DNA of 64,000 bases from assembly GCA_965222065.1 (NCBI GenBank), contig OZ244933.1, positions 1-64,000 on the forward strand, given 5' to 3'. The notes under the pieces were generated by a model. That model saw nothing but the letters and a program-made list of their open reading frames with translations, made no database searches and had not been told where the DNA came from. Made by a program: the position numbers and the translations under genes. Below are positions 43,879-51,866 of this stretch, piece after piece (the stretch's first letter is position 1; every line of letters begins with the position of its first letter). Origin of the DNA: GM7GCV1 sp965222065 (GTDB taxonomy: Bacteria; Pseudomonadota; Gammaproteobacteria; Pseudomonadales; GM7GCV1).

Positions 43879-45651
43879 CTATTGATTGAGCCCCTTGATC
43901 ATGGCCTCTCGTAGTTCCCTGGATTCTACCGGCTTACACAGTGTTTCGACATTGGTGTAGTTTGCTACGTTCACAGCCTGCACCATTGAGGCTCCAGTGA
44001 TAATGATACTGGGAACGTCCACACCAAGCGATTCGCGAACGAGATCAATGATCATATTGCCGTTTTCCTCATTCTGTAACTGAAAGTCGGTCAACAGGAT
44101 GTCAGGTGAAAAATCCCCAAGGAGTTCGGCCGAAGTCTTCAGGCTATCAGCCACCTTCACCTGGCAACCCCAGTCTTTAAGCCGAAGTGCCAATAAGTGC
44201 CGTATGTCTTCGCTGTCATCAACAACCATGACAGACACGCCGGTAAGATCGAGATCCAGTTGGCCTGGGCTCTTTTTCCCCGGCGGATTTCGGGGTTCAG
44301 GGATCGTTGTAAAGGAAATGCTAAATCTGGAGCCGATACCTGGACGACTGGCGAGTGATACTTCCAGTCCCAGCAGTCTGGCCGCTCGTTGAACAATGGA
44401 GAGTCCAAGACCGATTCCCTGCGACCGGTCTTTGTTGGGATTGTTTACCTGGTGAAATTCATCAAAGATTTTTTGTTGTTCCCGGGGGCTAATTCCCAGC
44501 CCGGTATCCCAAACCTCCACGGTGATGTGCCCATGATAATGGCGTATCGCGACGAGTACGCCACCTTCCTCTGTATACTTGATGGCGTTCCAGATCAGGT
44601 TGCGCAATATCTGCTCAACAAGGACAGGGTCTGAATATACCCAATGATTGCCTGTCCTTTTGTGCAGATCCAGGTTTTTCCCTGCGGCCTGGGCCCCGTA
44701 TTCGTCAACCAGCTGGTCGACCAGCTTGCCCAGGTTAAAAGTCGAGTATTCCGGGGTGATCACCTCAGCCTCCAGGCGTGAAATGTCCAGCAGGGAATTC
44801 AACAATCCCTGCAGTGAATCAATAGATGTGCGCAGTTGCTTGAGAATACTTTTGGCGTCTTCTGTATTTATTCTCTGTGCCAGACTGTCGGCAAAAAGGC
44901 CCATGGCATGTAGTGGCTGGCGCAAGTCGTGACTGGCCGCTGCAAGAAAGCGGGATTTGGCCAGATCGGCGTTTTCAGCAATCATTTTTTGCTGCCGCAG
45001 CTCTCTCAGGAGATGCTGGTTTTCATAGCGCAGTCTGAGTGAATCAACAACTGAGCGTCCCTGGTTCATGGCGTAAAGCGTGTTCACCACAACAAAAAAC
45101 AGGCCGAGAATCGCTATTTGTATATAAAACCAGCGATAGTCTCCCGGATGAACCAGGATGAAGTAGGTACAGGCAGGTAGCCAGAGCGCACCAGTAAAGG
45201 CATTGAGAACCCATGGGTGTGTCGAAAGTCCTGTGACGGAGGCGGAAATATGGGCAAAGACAGTGGCGACAATCACAATGGAAAGCCCCGGGGTTTCAGG
45301 ACTGATAAATAGAATACAGGCGGCCGACCACAGAAAGCCGTTCAGCAGGTAGAAAAGTACCAGCTCAAATTCCCACTGCCTGATAGATTTGGCCAGTTGC
45401 TGAAAATTGGCCAATTCCTGATGGTGCAAAAGGCGTGCACCGCCAAGTATCAATCCAAAAAGTGTCCAGGCCAGTACCTGGTATAAAGTGGCATTTGATA
45501 GTCCGGCAACAAGGCCGATCAGGGGAGGAGAAACCAGGTTGGAAATAACCAGGTTGGGTAAATTTTGCTTAACCAGAAGTTCCAGTTTGCTTTGCCCAAC
45601 CAGGTCATCGATCTTGATGAACAGGTCGGGTAGGCGGGCTTCCTTGCTCAT
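43879..45651 (-). CDS. Hybrid sensor histidine kinase with C-terminal receiver
   Basis: 590 residues. Six or seven hydrophobic segments (about 30-195) form an integral membrane sensor with no periplasmic domain; a HisKA domain follows with H241 in 'LAAASHDLRQPLHAM', then an ATPase domain ('NLIWNAIKYTEEGG', 'WDTGLGISPREQ', 'GIGLGLSIVQRAA'), and a receiver domain with the phospho-acceptor D522 in 'DILLTDFQLQ'. The signal is unknown. The gene is followed upstream in the same unit by a LuxR-type regulator, its likely partner, 10 bp away. Confidence 0.93.
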   Translation of the reverse strand: MSKEARLPDLFIKIDDLVGQSKLELLVKQNLPNLVISNLVSPPLIGLVAGLSNATLYQVLAWTLFGLILGGARLLHHQELANFQQLAKSIRQWEFELVLFYLLNGFLWSAACILFISPETPGLSIVIVATVFAHISASVTGLSTHPWVLNAFTGALWLPACTYFILVHPGDYRWFYIQIAILGLFFVVVNTLYAMNQGRSVVDSLRLRYENQHLLRELRQQKMIAENADLAKSRFLAAASHDLRQPLHAMGLFADSLAQRINTEDAKSILKQLRTSIDSLQGLLNSLLDISRLEAEVITPEYSTFNLGKLVDQLVDEYGAQAAGKNLDLHKRTGNHWVYSDPVLVEQILRNLIWNAIKYTEEGGVLVAIRHYHGHITVEVWDTGLGISPREQQKIFDEFHQVNNPNKDRSQGIGLGLSIVQRAARLLGLEVSLASRPGIGSRFSISFTTIPEPRNPPGKKSPGQLDLDLTGVSVMVVDDSEDIRHLLALRLKDWGCQVKVADSLKTSAELLGDFSPDILLTDFQLQNEENGNMIIDLVRESLGVDVPSIIITGASMVQAVNVANYTNVETLCKPVESRELREAMIKGLNQ

Positions 45652-45661
45652 GACAGTTCTG

Positions 45662-46315
45662 TTAGCTGCTGTGGGTCTGGATTAATCCGCGTCGACCGGC
45701 TTCCCGGACGCACCAGGTGCGGTTATTGACGCCCAGTGTGGTAAAAAGGGTACGGACATGGAACTTTACGGTGGTTTCCGTGATATTCAGGATGGCGGCG
45801 ATCTGCTTGTTGGATTTTCCCTGGGCAAGCAATTCCAATACTTCCATCGGTCTTTTCGCTAACAGGCCCGCATCTTTTTTAGGGGTGCTTTCGGGCTGGA
45901 CAGGGTCGGATTCGAGCAGCTCCCAAAACTCGCCAGGAAAACAGGTTTTCCCCATCAGCAGGTCGTTTAATTTGGTTTGCATGTCAAAGGAGGCTTCGGA
46001 TTTGCAAATATACCCCCGGGCGCCCAGCAGGTAAGCCTTGCGGATATCCTGGAAATCAGTCGATGCCGAGATGACGGCAATATAACTTCCCACTGCCCGG
46101 TTGGAAAACGATTGGAGCAGCTCATAACCGCCAATTCCGGGCATGTCCAGATCTGTCAGGATAAGGTCGTATTGATTGCCGGTGTTAACAAGGTCGATTG
46201 CGCGCTGGGCACTGTATGCCTGATCAACCCTGTATTCGTCCCGTCCCATATCCTGGACAAGGAGCTTAAGTCCATCGGCAAATAGTCTGTGGTCATCAAT
46301 GATGAGTATATTCAT
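45662..46315 (-). CDS. NarL/FixJ-type response regulator
   Basis: 217 residues. Receiver domain with acidic pair 'IIDDHRLFADG' and phospho-acceptor D55 in 'LILTDLDMPGIGGYE'; C-terminal LuxR helix-turn-helix 'LLAQGKSNKQIAAILNITET' and 'TVKFHVRTLFTTLGV'. It is transcribed just before the hybrid kinase gene and probably acts with it. Its targets are not visible; no inverted repeat stands out in the immediate upstream region. Confidence 0.93.
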   Translation of the reverse strand: MNILIIDDHRLFADGLKLLVQDMGRDEYRVDQAYSAQRAIDLVNTGNQYDLILTDLDMPGIGGYELLQSFSNRAVGSYIAVISASTDFQDIRKAYLLGARGYICKSEASFDMQTKLNDLLMGKTCFPGEFWELLESDPVQPESTPKKDAGLLAKRPMEVLELLAQGKSNKQIAAILNITETTVKFHVRTLFTTLGVNNRTWCVREAGRRGLIQTHSS

Positions 46316-46353
46316 GTCCCTTTGATAGTCCTTTATACAATTTGCAGCAGAGG

Positions 46354-47157
46354 CTAGGCGAGAATCAGCTCAATAACAAATTTGCTCCCAACGTAAGCGA
46401 GTAATAACGTGATAAAACCAAAGACGGTCAGTTTCATTGCCTTGTTACCGCGCCAGCCAAAGAAATGATGCCCGGCAAGCAGAACGGCAAATATAAGCCA
46501 TGATAGCAATGAGAAAAATGTCTTGTGGATCAAATGCTGCGCAAAGAAATCCTCATGAAAAAGGACGCCGGACAGAATCGATGCCGTGAGGAATAGTTCT
46601 CCGGCCAGAATCATCTCAAAAAGCATTTTTTCGATGGTTTCCAGCGGGGGCATTAGTGAGCCGAGCGCATGGATGTGTTTATGCTTTAGTTGATAACTGG
46701 CATAGGACATGACCAGGGCGGATGCAGTGGCAATGGTTATAAGCCCGTAGGCCAGGATGCTAAGCACCACGTGGGCGGAAACCCCTGGAGATAATTCGAT
46801 AAGTTTGGTTGGCTGGATAATCAGGCTGGCAAGGATCAGCCCCATGCTGATGGGCACAATAACCAGCTCCAGTGCATGCACCGGCTTTTTTAGGCTGCCC
46901 AGGGTGATGATGCCGCCTGTGACGGCAAATATGAGCGAGCCGCTGGTAAACAGACTGACGTCGACAGACGTTCCTGAAAACATCAACAACAGAGCCCCAA
47001 GCAGGTGCAATCCGCTGGCGGCCATGCCTATACCCGACAGCTTCTTTTTGTTGATCGATGCCTGGCCAAAGATTCCCCGGCAAAGCAATACCAAATTAGC
47101 GCCATATAAAACAAAGGCGATAATTAGCGACGGGAGCTTGATGAGATCGGTAATCAT
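46354..47157 (-). CDS. ypjD: CcsA-like inner-membrane protein YpjD
   Basis: 268 residues from the ATG at 47157; a TTG 12 codons upstream is in frame but less likely. About eight membrane helices with the cytochrome c assembly (CcsA/CcmC-like) fold: 'AHVVLSILAYGLITIATASA', 'KMLFEMILAGELFLTASILSG', 'LIHKTFFSLLSW' and 'HHFFGWRG' with the conserved histidines. Function unproven; in enterobacteria it is adjacent to ffh and corB and has been linked to metal resistance. Divergent from ffh. Confidence 0.88.
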   Translation of the reverse strand: MITDLIKLPSLIIAFVLYGANLVLLCRGIFGQASINKKKLSGIGMAASGLHLLGALLLMFSGTSVDVSLFTSGSLIFAVTGGIITLGSLKKPVHALELVIVPISMGLILASLIIQPTKLIELSPGVSAHVVLSILAYGLITIATASALVMSYASYQLKHKHIHALGSLMPPLETIEKMLFEMILAGELFLTASILSGVLFHEDFFAQHLIHKTFFSLLSWLIFAVLLAGHHFFGWRGNKAMKLTVFGFITLLLAYVGSKFVIELILA

Positions 47158-47303
47158 GTGCGCGGAGTTTGTCACACAACGGGTGTCCAGCAAAGCCTCA
47201 AAAATGGGTTAACACCGGTTAATGGCCGCAAATGCGGGCACAGGCACGGCTGCGATATGGTATGCTCCGCGACCCTAAAAATCACGTTGTATCCAGTTTA
47301 ATT

Positions 47304-48791
47304 ATGTTTGACAACCTCCAGGATCGACTCGGTCAGACGCTCAAAAAAATTCGCGGCAACTCCCGCCTGACGGATGCCAATATCCAGGCAACGTTGCGCG
47401 AAGTTCGCATGGCGCTGCTTGAAGCAGATGTTGCGCTACCCGTTGTAAAAACGTTTGTGGACTCGGTGCGTTCGAAAGCACTGGGTCAAAATGTCAGCAA
47501 AAGCCTCAACCCGGGCCAGCAATTCCTAAAGATTGTCCAGAACGAGCTGGTGGCTGTCATGGGGCAGGGCGCAACGCCCCTCAATCTGGCCGCACAGCCT
47601 CCCGTGGTTATTCTGCTCGCGGGTCTCCAGGGGGCGGGTAAAACCACATCTGCCGCCAAACTGGCCCGCTTTCTGAATGAACGGGAAAAGAAAAAAGTCA
47701 TGATGGTGAGCGCTGATGTATATCGCCCGGCTGCCATCGCACAGCTGGCTACGCTGGGGCAGGAAATAGGTGTGGATGTCTATCCCAGCAGCGCGGACCA
47801 GAAACCGCTGGCCATTGTTGAGGGGGCCATCACTCAGGCAAAAAAACAGTTTGCTGATGTCCTGATCGTGGATACGGCAGGGCGCCTTTCGATTGACGAA
47901 GCCATGATGGCTGAGATCGAACAACTGCAAAAAGCCATTAAGCCATCGGAAACACTTTTCGTGATTGACGCCATGATCGGCCAGGATGCTGTCAACACGG
48001 CCAGGGCTTTTGATGAGGTTCTGGATTTGACGGGTGTGGTTCTGACCAAGGTCGATGGTGATGCCCGCGGCGGTGCCGCTCTGTCAGTTCGTCACGTAAC
48101 GGGAAAGCCGATCAAGTTCCTTGGGGTGGGCGAAAAGACCGATGCCCTGGAGCCTTTCCACCCTGACCGTATAGCGTCACGAATACTCGGCATGGGCGAC
48201 ATGATGAGCCTGATCGAGGAAGTGGAGCGTAAGGTTGACAAGGACAAGGCTCAAAAGCTGGCCAAAAAACTGTCCAGCAACAAGGGGCGCGGTTTTGACC
48301 TTGAGGATATGCGCGACCAGTTCCAGCAAATGCGTAGCATGGGCGGCATGGGAGCCATTATGAAAATGATGCCCGGGATGTCTGGCATGTCGCAGATGCT
48401 GGAGCAAAAGGGCGCACAGAACCAGTTTTCGCGTATGGAAGCCATTATCAACTCCATGACCCCTAAAGAGCGTCGTAATCCGGATATCCTCAACGGTTCA
48501 CGTAAACGCAGGATCACCCAGGGATCCGGAACCTCTATTCAGGACCTGGCCCGCTTGCTGAAACAACACAAGCAAATGCAAAAGATGATGAAAAAAATGG
48601 GCGGCGCCAAGGGAATGGACAAAATGATGAAAGGAATGGGTGGCGCTGGTGGCATGCCCTCCGGTTCCGACCTGCCTTCAGGAGAGTTTCCCGGAAGTGG
48701 GGGTGGTGGCTTGCCGGGACTGCCCGGCGCCGGTAGCCAGGGAGGAATTCCACCCGAGTTATTGCAGGGGTTGGGCAAGCCTAAAAAATAG
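47304..48791 (+). CDS. ffh: Signal recognition particle protein Ffh
   Basis: 495 residues from the ATG at 47304, where the protein begins with the family-typical 'MFDNLQDRLGQTLKKIRG'. N domain, GTPase domain (G1 'GLQGAGKTTSAAKLA', 'DTAGRLSID', 'TKVDGDARGG'), and a methionine-rich M domain ('MGGMGAIMKMMPGMSGM', 'MKKMGGAKGMDKMMKGMG') that binds signal peptides and 4.5S RNA. A glycine/proline-rich tail of about 40 residues follows. It targets nascent membrane proteins to FtsY. Confidence 0.97.
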   Translation: MFDNLQDRLGQTLKKIRGNSRLTDANIQATLREVRMALLEADVALPVVKTFVDSVRSKALGQNVSKSLNPGQQFLKIVQNELVAVMGQGATPLNLAAQPPVVILLAGLQGAGKTTSAAKLARFLNEREKKKVMMVSADVYRPAAIAQLATLGQEIGVDVYPSSADQKPLAIVEGAITQAKKQFADVLIVDTAGRLSIDEAMMAEIEQLQKAIKPSETLFVIDAMIGQDAVNTARAFDEVLDLTGVVLTKVDGDARGGAALSVRHVTGKPIKFLGVGEKTDALEPFHPDRIASRILGMGDMMSLIEEVERKVDKDKAQKLAKKLSSNKGRGFDLEDMRDQFQQMRSMGGMGAIMKMMPGMSGMSQMLEQKGAQNQFSRMEAIINSMTPKERRNPDILNGSRKRRITQGSGTSIQDLARLLKQHKQMQKMMKKMGGAKGMDKMMKGMGGAGGMPSGSDLPSGEFPGSGGGGLPGLPGAGSQGGIPPELLQGLGKPKK

Positions 48792-48857
48792 CGGTTGGAA
48801 GCATAGCCCGGCAGCGTCCAAGCCCCAGAAATAAAAGGCTTTTTTGCTGTTTTTTGC

Positions 48858-48893
48858 TTTCAATAAAGGCGTGTTTTCCGTAGAATACGCGCC
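48858..48893 (+). promoter_or_regulatory. Probable rpsP operon promoter
   Basis: TAGAAT (48881-48886) followed by ACGCGCC gives a -10 box with a G+C-rich discriminator, as in stringently controlled ribosomal promoters; TTTCAA (48858-48863) lies 17 bp upstream as a weak -35. The -10 box forms part of the ffh terminator hairpin, so read-through and initiation share the same bases. A leader of about 95 nt would result. Confidence 0.55.
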
Positions 48894-48898
48894 TTTTT
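48867..48898 (+). terminator. Terminator of ffh, overlapping the rpsP promoter
   Basis: AGGCGTGTTTTC (48867-48878) pairs with GAATACGCGCCT (48883-48894) with one mismatch and one G-U pair, loop of 4, followed by TTTTT. This is a good rho-independent terminator about 75 bp after the ffh stop. Confidence 0.8.
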
Positions 48899-48987
48899 AG
48901 GGCCCGAGTGGCCGACAAAGAATTTTTATTTTGTTCCAAGTTATTGTTTTAACTTGGAAAATTAGACACTTACTTAAAGGTAATTAC

Positions 48988-49239
48988 ATGGTAACTATTC
49001 GCCTTTCTCGCGGCGGTGCTAAGAAGCGTCCTTTCTATCACCTGACTGTGACCGATAGCCGTACCTCTCGCGATGGCCGTTACATCGAGCGTGTTGGTTT
49101 CTTTAATCCGGTTGCTCGTGGCAATGAACAACGTCTTCGTGTGGACCTGGATCGAATTAACCACTGGGTTGGCCAGGGCGCACAGGTATCCGAGCGAGTT
49201 GCTTCTTTGGTTGAGGAAGCCAAGACTGCCGCTCAATAA
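48988..49239 (+). CDS. rpsP: 30S ribosomal protein S16
   Basis: 83 residues from the ATG at 48988 (AAAGG 8 bp upstream). 'MVTIRLSRGGAKKRPFYHLT' is the universal S16 start, with 'GRYIERVGFFNP' after it. First gene of the rpsP-rimM-trmD-rplS operon. Confidence 0.98.
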   Translation: MVTIRLSRGGAKKRPFYHLTVTDSRTSRDGRYIERVGFFNPVARGNEQRLRVDLDRINHWVGQGAQVSERVASLVEEAKTAAQ

Positions 49240-49241
49240 AT

Positions 49242-49261
49242 CACCTGTCTTCTGACAGGTG
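49242..49261 (+). promoter_or_regulatory. Perfect hairpin between rpsP and rimM
   Basis: CACCTGTC-TTCT-GACAGGTG: an 8-bp perfect stem with a 4-nt loop, starting 2 bp after the rpsP stop and ending 24 bp before the rimM ATG. No T-run follows, so it is not a simple terminator. It may lower expression of rimM and trmD relative to the ribosomal proteins, or be an RNA processing site. Confidence 0.6.
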
Positions 49262-49285
49262 TGACTGAAGACCGCGGTCATCCGG

Positions 49286-49819
49286 ATGGGACTCAAGCAA
49301 CGTTTGCCCGAAGGGCAGTTGCCATTGGGCCGGATTTCCGGAATCCACGGTGTTCAGGGTTGGGTCAAGGTCTATTCGGAAACCCAGCCACGGGAAAATA
49401 TTTTTTCCTATAGCCCCTGGAATATATGCATCTCGGGGGAAACGCGACAGCTGGAGGTGCTCCACTGGCGCAAGCAGGGAAAAACCCTGATTGCCAAACT
49501 TGAAGGGTTGGATGATCGGGACGAGGCAAGAGCATTTATCGGCGCGCAAATAGCCGTTGATAAAAACCAGCTGCCTTCGCTGCCAAAGAACGAGTATTAC
49601 TGGCATCAGCTGGTTGGCTTGACAGTATTTACCCGGCATGAAGGCCTGGATCAGGCGCTGGGCGAAGTAGTAGATTTAATGGAGACAGGATCCAATGATG
49701 TCATGGTGGTCCGGTCTGAAGATAAAGAGCATCTCGTCCCCTGGATTGTTGGCGAGTTTGTTTTGAATGTGGATCTCGACAGCGGTCGTATAGACGTTGA
49801 CTGGGATCCCGAATTTTAG
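49286..49819 (+). CDS. rimM: Ribosome maturation factor RimM
   Basis: 177 residues. N-terminal RimM domain ('LPLGRISGIHGVQGWVKVYS') and C-terminal PRC-barrel-like domain ('YYWHQLVGLTVFT', 'LVPWIVGEFVLNVDL'). It assists late assembly of the 30S head near S19. Located between rpsP and trmD as in other gammaproteobacteria. Confidence 0.96.
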   Translation: MGLKQRLPEGQLPLGRISGIHGVQGWVKVYSETQPRENIFSYSPWNICISGETRQLEVLHWRKQGKTLIAKLEGLDDRDEARAFIGAQIAVDKNQLPSLPKNEYYWHQLVGLTVFTRHEGLDQALGEVVDLMETGSNDVMVVRSEDKEHLVPWIVGEFVLNVDLDSGRIDVDWDPEF

Positions 49820-49850
49820 CTCTGGCACAGCCGGACGGGGATGAAACAGC

Positions 49851-50534
49851 ATGCACATTGCAGTTGTCACCTTGTTTCCGGAGATGTTCTCCGCGATTAC
49901 TGAATACGGAGTCAGTGGCAGGGCAGTAAAGGACGGCCTTCTACAGGTCGCGTGCTTTAATCCGCGAAGTTTTACTTCCGATAGGCACCAGACGGTAGAT
50001 GATCGACCCTACGGTGGCGGCCCGGGCATGGTTATGCTCTGCGAGCCACTGCTGGCGGCGGTAAACGCAGCCAAAGACTGGATAGGCGAAAAAGACACAA
50101 AAGTGGTCTATATGTCGCCTCAGGGAGTGCCTTTTACGCACAAACAGGTAAAAGAGCACGCCTTGCCGGAACAGAACCTGATATTGGTCGCCGGCCGCTA
50201 CGAAGGTGTCGATGAGCGCTTCATCGAACTGGCGGTCGACGAGGAATGGACCATCGGGGACTACGTCCTCAGTGGCGGTGAATTACCCGCCATGGTGGTG
50301 ATGGATGCCCTGATCCGGCATTTGCCAGGCGCCCTGGGGCACGATGATTCGGCAGTTCAGGATTCTTTTGTAGAAGGAATACTGGATTGCCCGCACTACA
50401 CACGTCCGGAGACATTCTCCGGCAGGAAAGTGCCAGAAGTTTTATTAAGTGGCGACCACAAGCGGATAGCACAGTGGCGCAAAAAGCAGGCTGAGGAACG
50501 TACCAGAAAAAGACGCCCTGACCTGCTCAACTAG
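49851..50534 (+). CDS. trmD: tRNA (guanine-37-N1)-methyltransferase TrmD
   Basis: 227 residues. SPOUT-class motifs: 'VVTLFPEMFSAITEYGVSGR', 'DDRPYGGGPGMVM', 'LVAGRYEGVDERF' and 'IGDYVLSGGELPAMVVMDA' (trefoil knot that binds SAM). It methylates G37 of tRNAs and prevents +1 frameshifting. C-terminal 'ETFSGRKVPEVLLSGDH' is also typical. Confidence 0.97.
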   Translation: MHIAVVTLFPEMFSAITEYGVSGRAVKDGLLQVACFNPRSFTSDRHQTVDDRPYGGGPGMVMLCEPLLAAVNAAKDWIGEKDTKVVYMSPQGVPFTHKQVKEHALPEQNLILVAGRYEGVDERFIELAVDEEWTIGDYVLSGGELPAMVVMDALIRHLPGALGHDDSAVQDSFVEGILDCPHYTRPETFSGRKVPEVLLSGDHKRIAQWRKKQAEERTRKRRPDLLN

Positions 50535-50592
50535 GTTTAATTGGTTTAACAGCCCTGCCAGGTGCAGGCGATATATGACATTGGAGACTGCC

Positions 50593-50949
50593 ATGAGCGG
50601 ACGTAATGCAATCATTGATGCCCTTGAGAAAGAGCAAATGAACAAAGAAGTACCCGAATTTAGCCCCGGCGATACCGTGGTGGTTCAGGTTAAGGTAGTG
50701 GAAGGTAACCGTGAGCGTCTTCAGGCTTTTGAAGGTGTTGTACTTGCCAGGAAAAACCGCGACGTCGGTTCCTCTTTCACTGTGCGCAAGGTATCCCATG
50801 GTGTCGGTGTGGAGCGTACTTTCCAGACCTACAGCCCCCTGGTGGACAGCATCAGTGTCAAGCGTAAGGGTGATGTTCGCCAGTCCAAGCTTTACTACCT
50901 GCGTGACCTCTCTGGCAAGGCTGCCCGAATCAAGGAAAAGCTCGGTTAA
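50593..50949 (+). CDS. rplS: 50S ribosomal protein L19
   Basis: 118 residues from the ATG at 50593, which has GGAG 7 bp upstream and gives the standard L19 N-terminus; a frame extension of six codons upstream is unlikely. 'VPEFSPGDTVVVQVKVVEG' and 'RLQAFEGVVLARKNR' are diagnostic. Last gene of the operon, followed by a strong terminator. Confidence 0.97.
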   Translation: MSGRNAIIDALEKEQMNKEVPEFSPGDTVVVQVKVVEGNRERLQAFEGVVLARKNRDVGSSFTVRKVSHGVGVERTFQTYSPLVDSISVKRKGDVRQSKLYYLRDLSGKAARIKEKLG

Positions 50950-50960
50950 GTCTTTTCTTC

Positions 50961-50990
50961 AAAAAAAGGCGCGTTAACGCGCCTTTTTTT
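50961..50990. terminator. Bidirectional terminator after rplS
   Basis: The 16-bp perfect palindrome GGCGCGTTAACGCGCC (50968-50983) is flanked by seven A on the left and seven T on the right, 18 bp after the rplS stop. A textbook intrinsic terminator. Confidence 0.95.
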
Positions 50991-51078
50991 ATGCCTGTAT
51001 TTTGTTGCCTCCCTAGGAAAACTGGTCGTATCTGCGCATAATTCCTGATAAACGAGGCTTTTAAGGGAGGGCCAGGTA

Positions 51079-51336
51079 ATGAAAGTGACCATAGATATCG
51101 ACCTCACGCCGGAGGAAGCCCGGAAGGTAATGGGACTTCCGGATGTGGAGCCATTACAGCAGGAAATGATGGAAAAAATTCGCGAGCGCATGTTGCAAAA
51201 CCTGGAAGACATGAATGACCCGGAATTTTTCTTTAAAAAAGTATTCCCTGTCGGTGTACAAAACATGGAGAGCTTCCAGAATTTCTTTGGTGAAATGATG
51301 GCCGCTTCAACCCGCACAAAAACAAATAAAGATTAG
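51079..51336 (+). CDS. DUF6489-like small protein
   Basis: 85 residues, no membrane segment or signal peptide. It begins 'MKVTIDIDLTPEEARKVMGL' with 'PDVEPLQQEMMEKIRERM', a beta-strand followed by a conserved helix that matches the small DUF6489 family of proteobacteria. Function unknown. GGGAGG precedes the start. Eight bp before a Nudix gene, so probably co-transcribed. Confidence 0.75.
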   Translation: MKVTIDIDLTPEEARKVMGLPDVEPLQQEMMEKIRERMLQNLEDMNDPEFFFKKVFPVGVQNMESFQNFFGEMMAASTRTKTNKD

Positions 51337-51344
51337 CTTTTTAC

Positions 51345-51866
51345 ATGCTTTTTCGGTTTTGCCCCGGCTGTGGAAGTGAACAGTCAGAAGCAGCGTTTAA
51401 CGAACAAACACAGCAGTTCCAGTGCCCGGATTGCGATTTCATTCTCTACCGCAATACCTCGGCGACGGCATCCATGATCCTGCGCTGTGGAGATGAGTTC
51501 CTTTTCAGTGTGCGTGCCAATGCGCCCTCAAAGGGGTTGCTGGATTTTCCTGGTGGTTTTGTTGATCCTGGCGAGTCGATAGAAGAGGCGTTTGTCCGAG
51601 AAATGGACGAAGAGCTCGGATGGTGTCCGGAGGATTTTCAATACGCTTTTTCTTCACCTAATACATATTTATATCAAGGGGTTAACTATCATACTTCAGA
51701 CGTATTCTACTATTCTGAGGTGGAGGAAAAACCCGTAATACAGGCGGCTGACGATGTGGCCGAATTGCGCTGGATCCGCTTGCCTGAATTGCAGGAGGAC
51801 AGGCTGGCTTTTGACTCCATGAGGCTGGCGGTAGCGCAACTAAAGGACGTCTTTGGTGTCGCCTGA
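51345..51866 (+). CDS. Nudix hydrolase with zinc ribbon
   Basis: 173 residues. Four Cys at the N-terminus (FCPGCGS...QCPDCDF) form a zinc ribbon, and the Nudix box is 'GGFVDPGESIEEAFVREMDEELG'-like with the E-E-x-x-E-E pattern around residues 70-90. Substrate not readable. It is a third Nudix enzyme in this window, not close in sequence to the other two. Overlaps the CoA-transferase start by 11 bp. Confidence 0.88.
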   Translation: MLFRFCPGCGSEQSEAAFNEQTQQFQCPDCDFILYRNTSATASMILRCGDEFLFSVRANAPSKGLLDFPGGFVDPGESIEEAFVREMDEELGWCPEDFQYAFSSPNTYLYQGVNYHTSDVFYYSEVEEKPVIQAADDVAELRWIRLPELQEDRLAFDSMRLAVAQLKDVFGVA

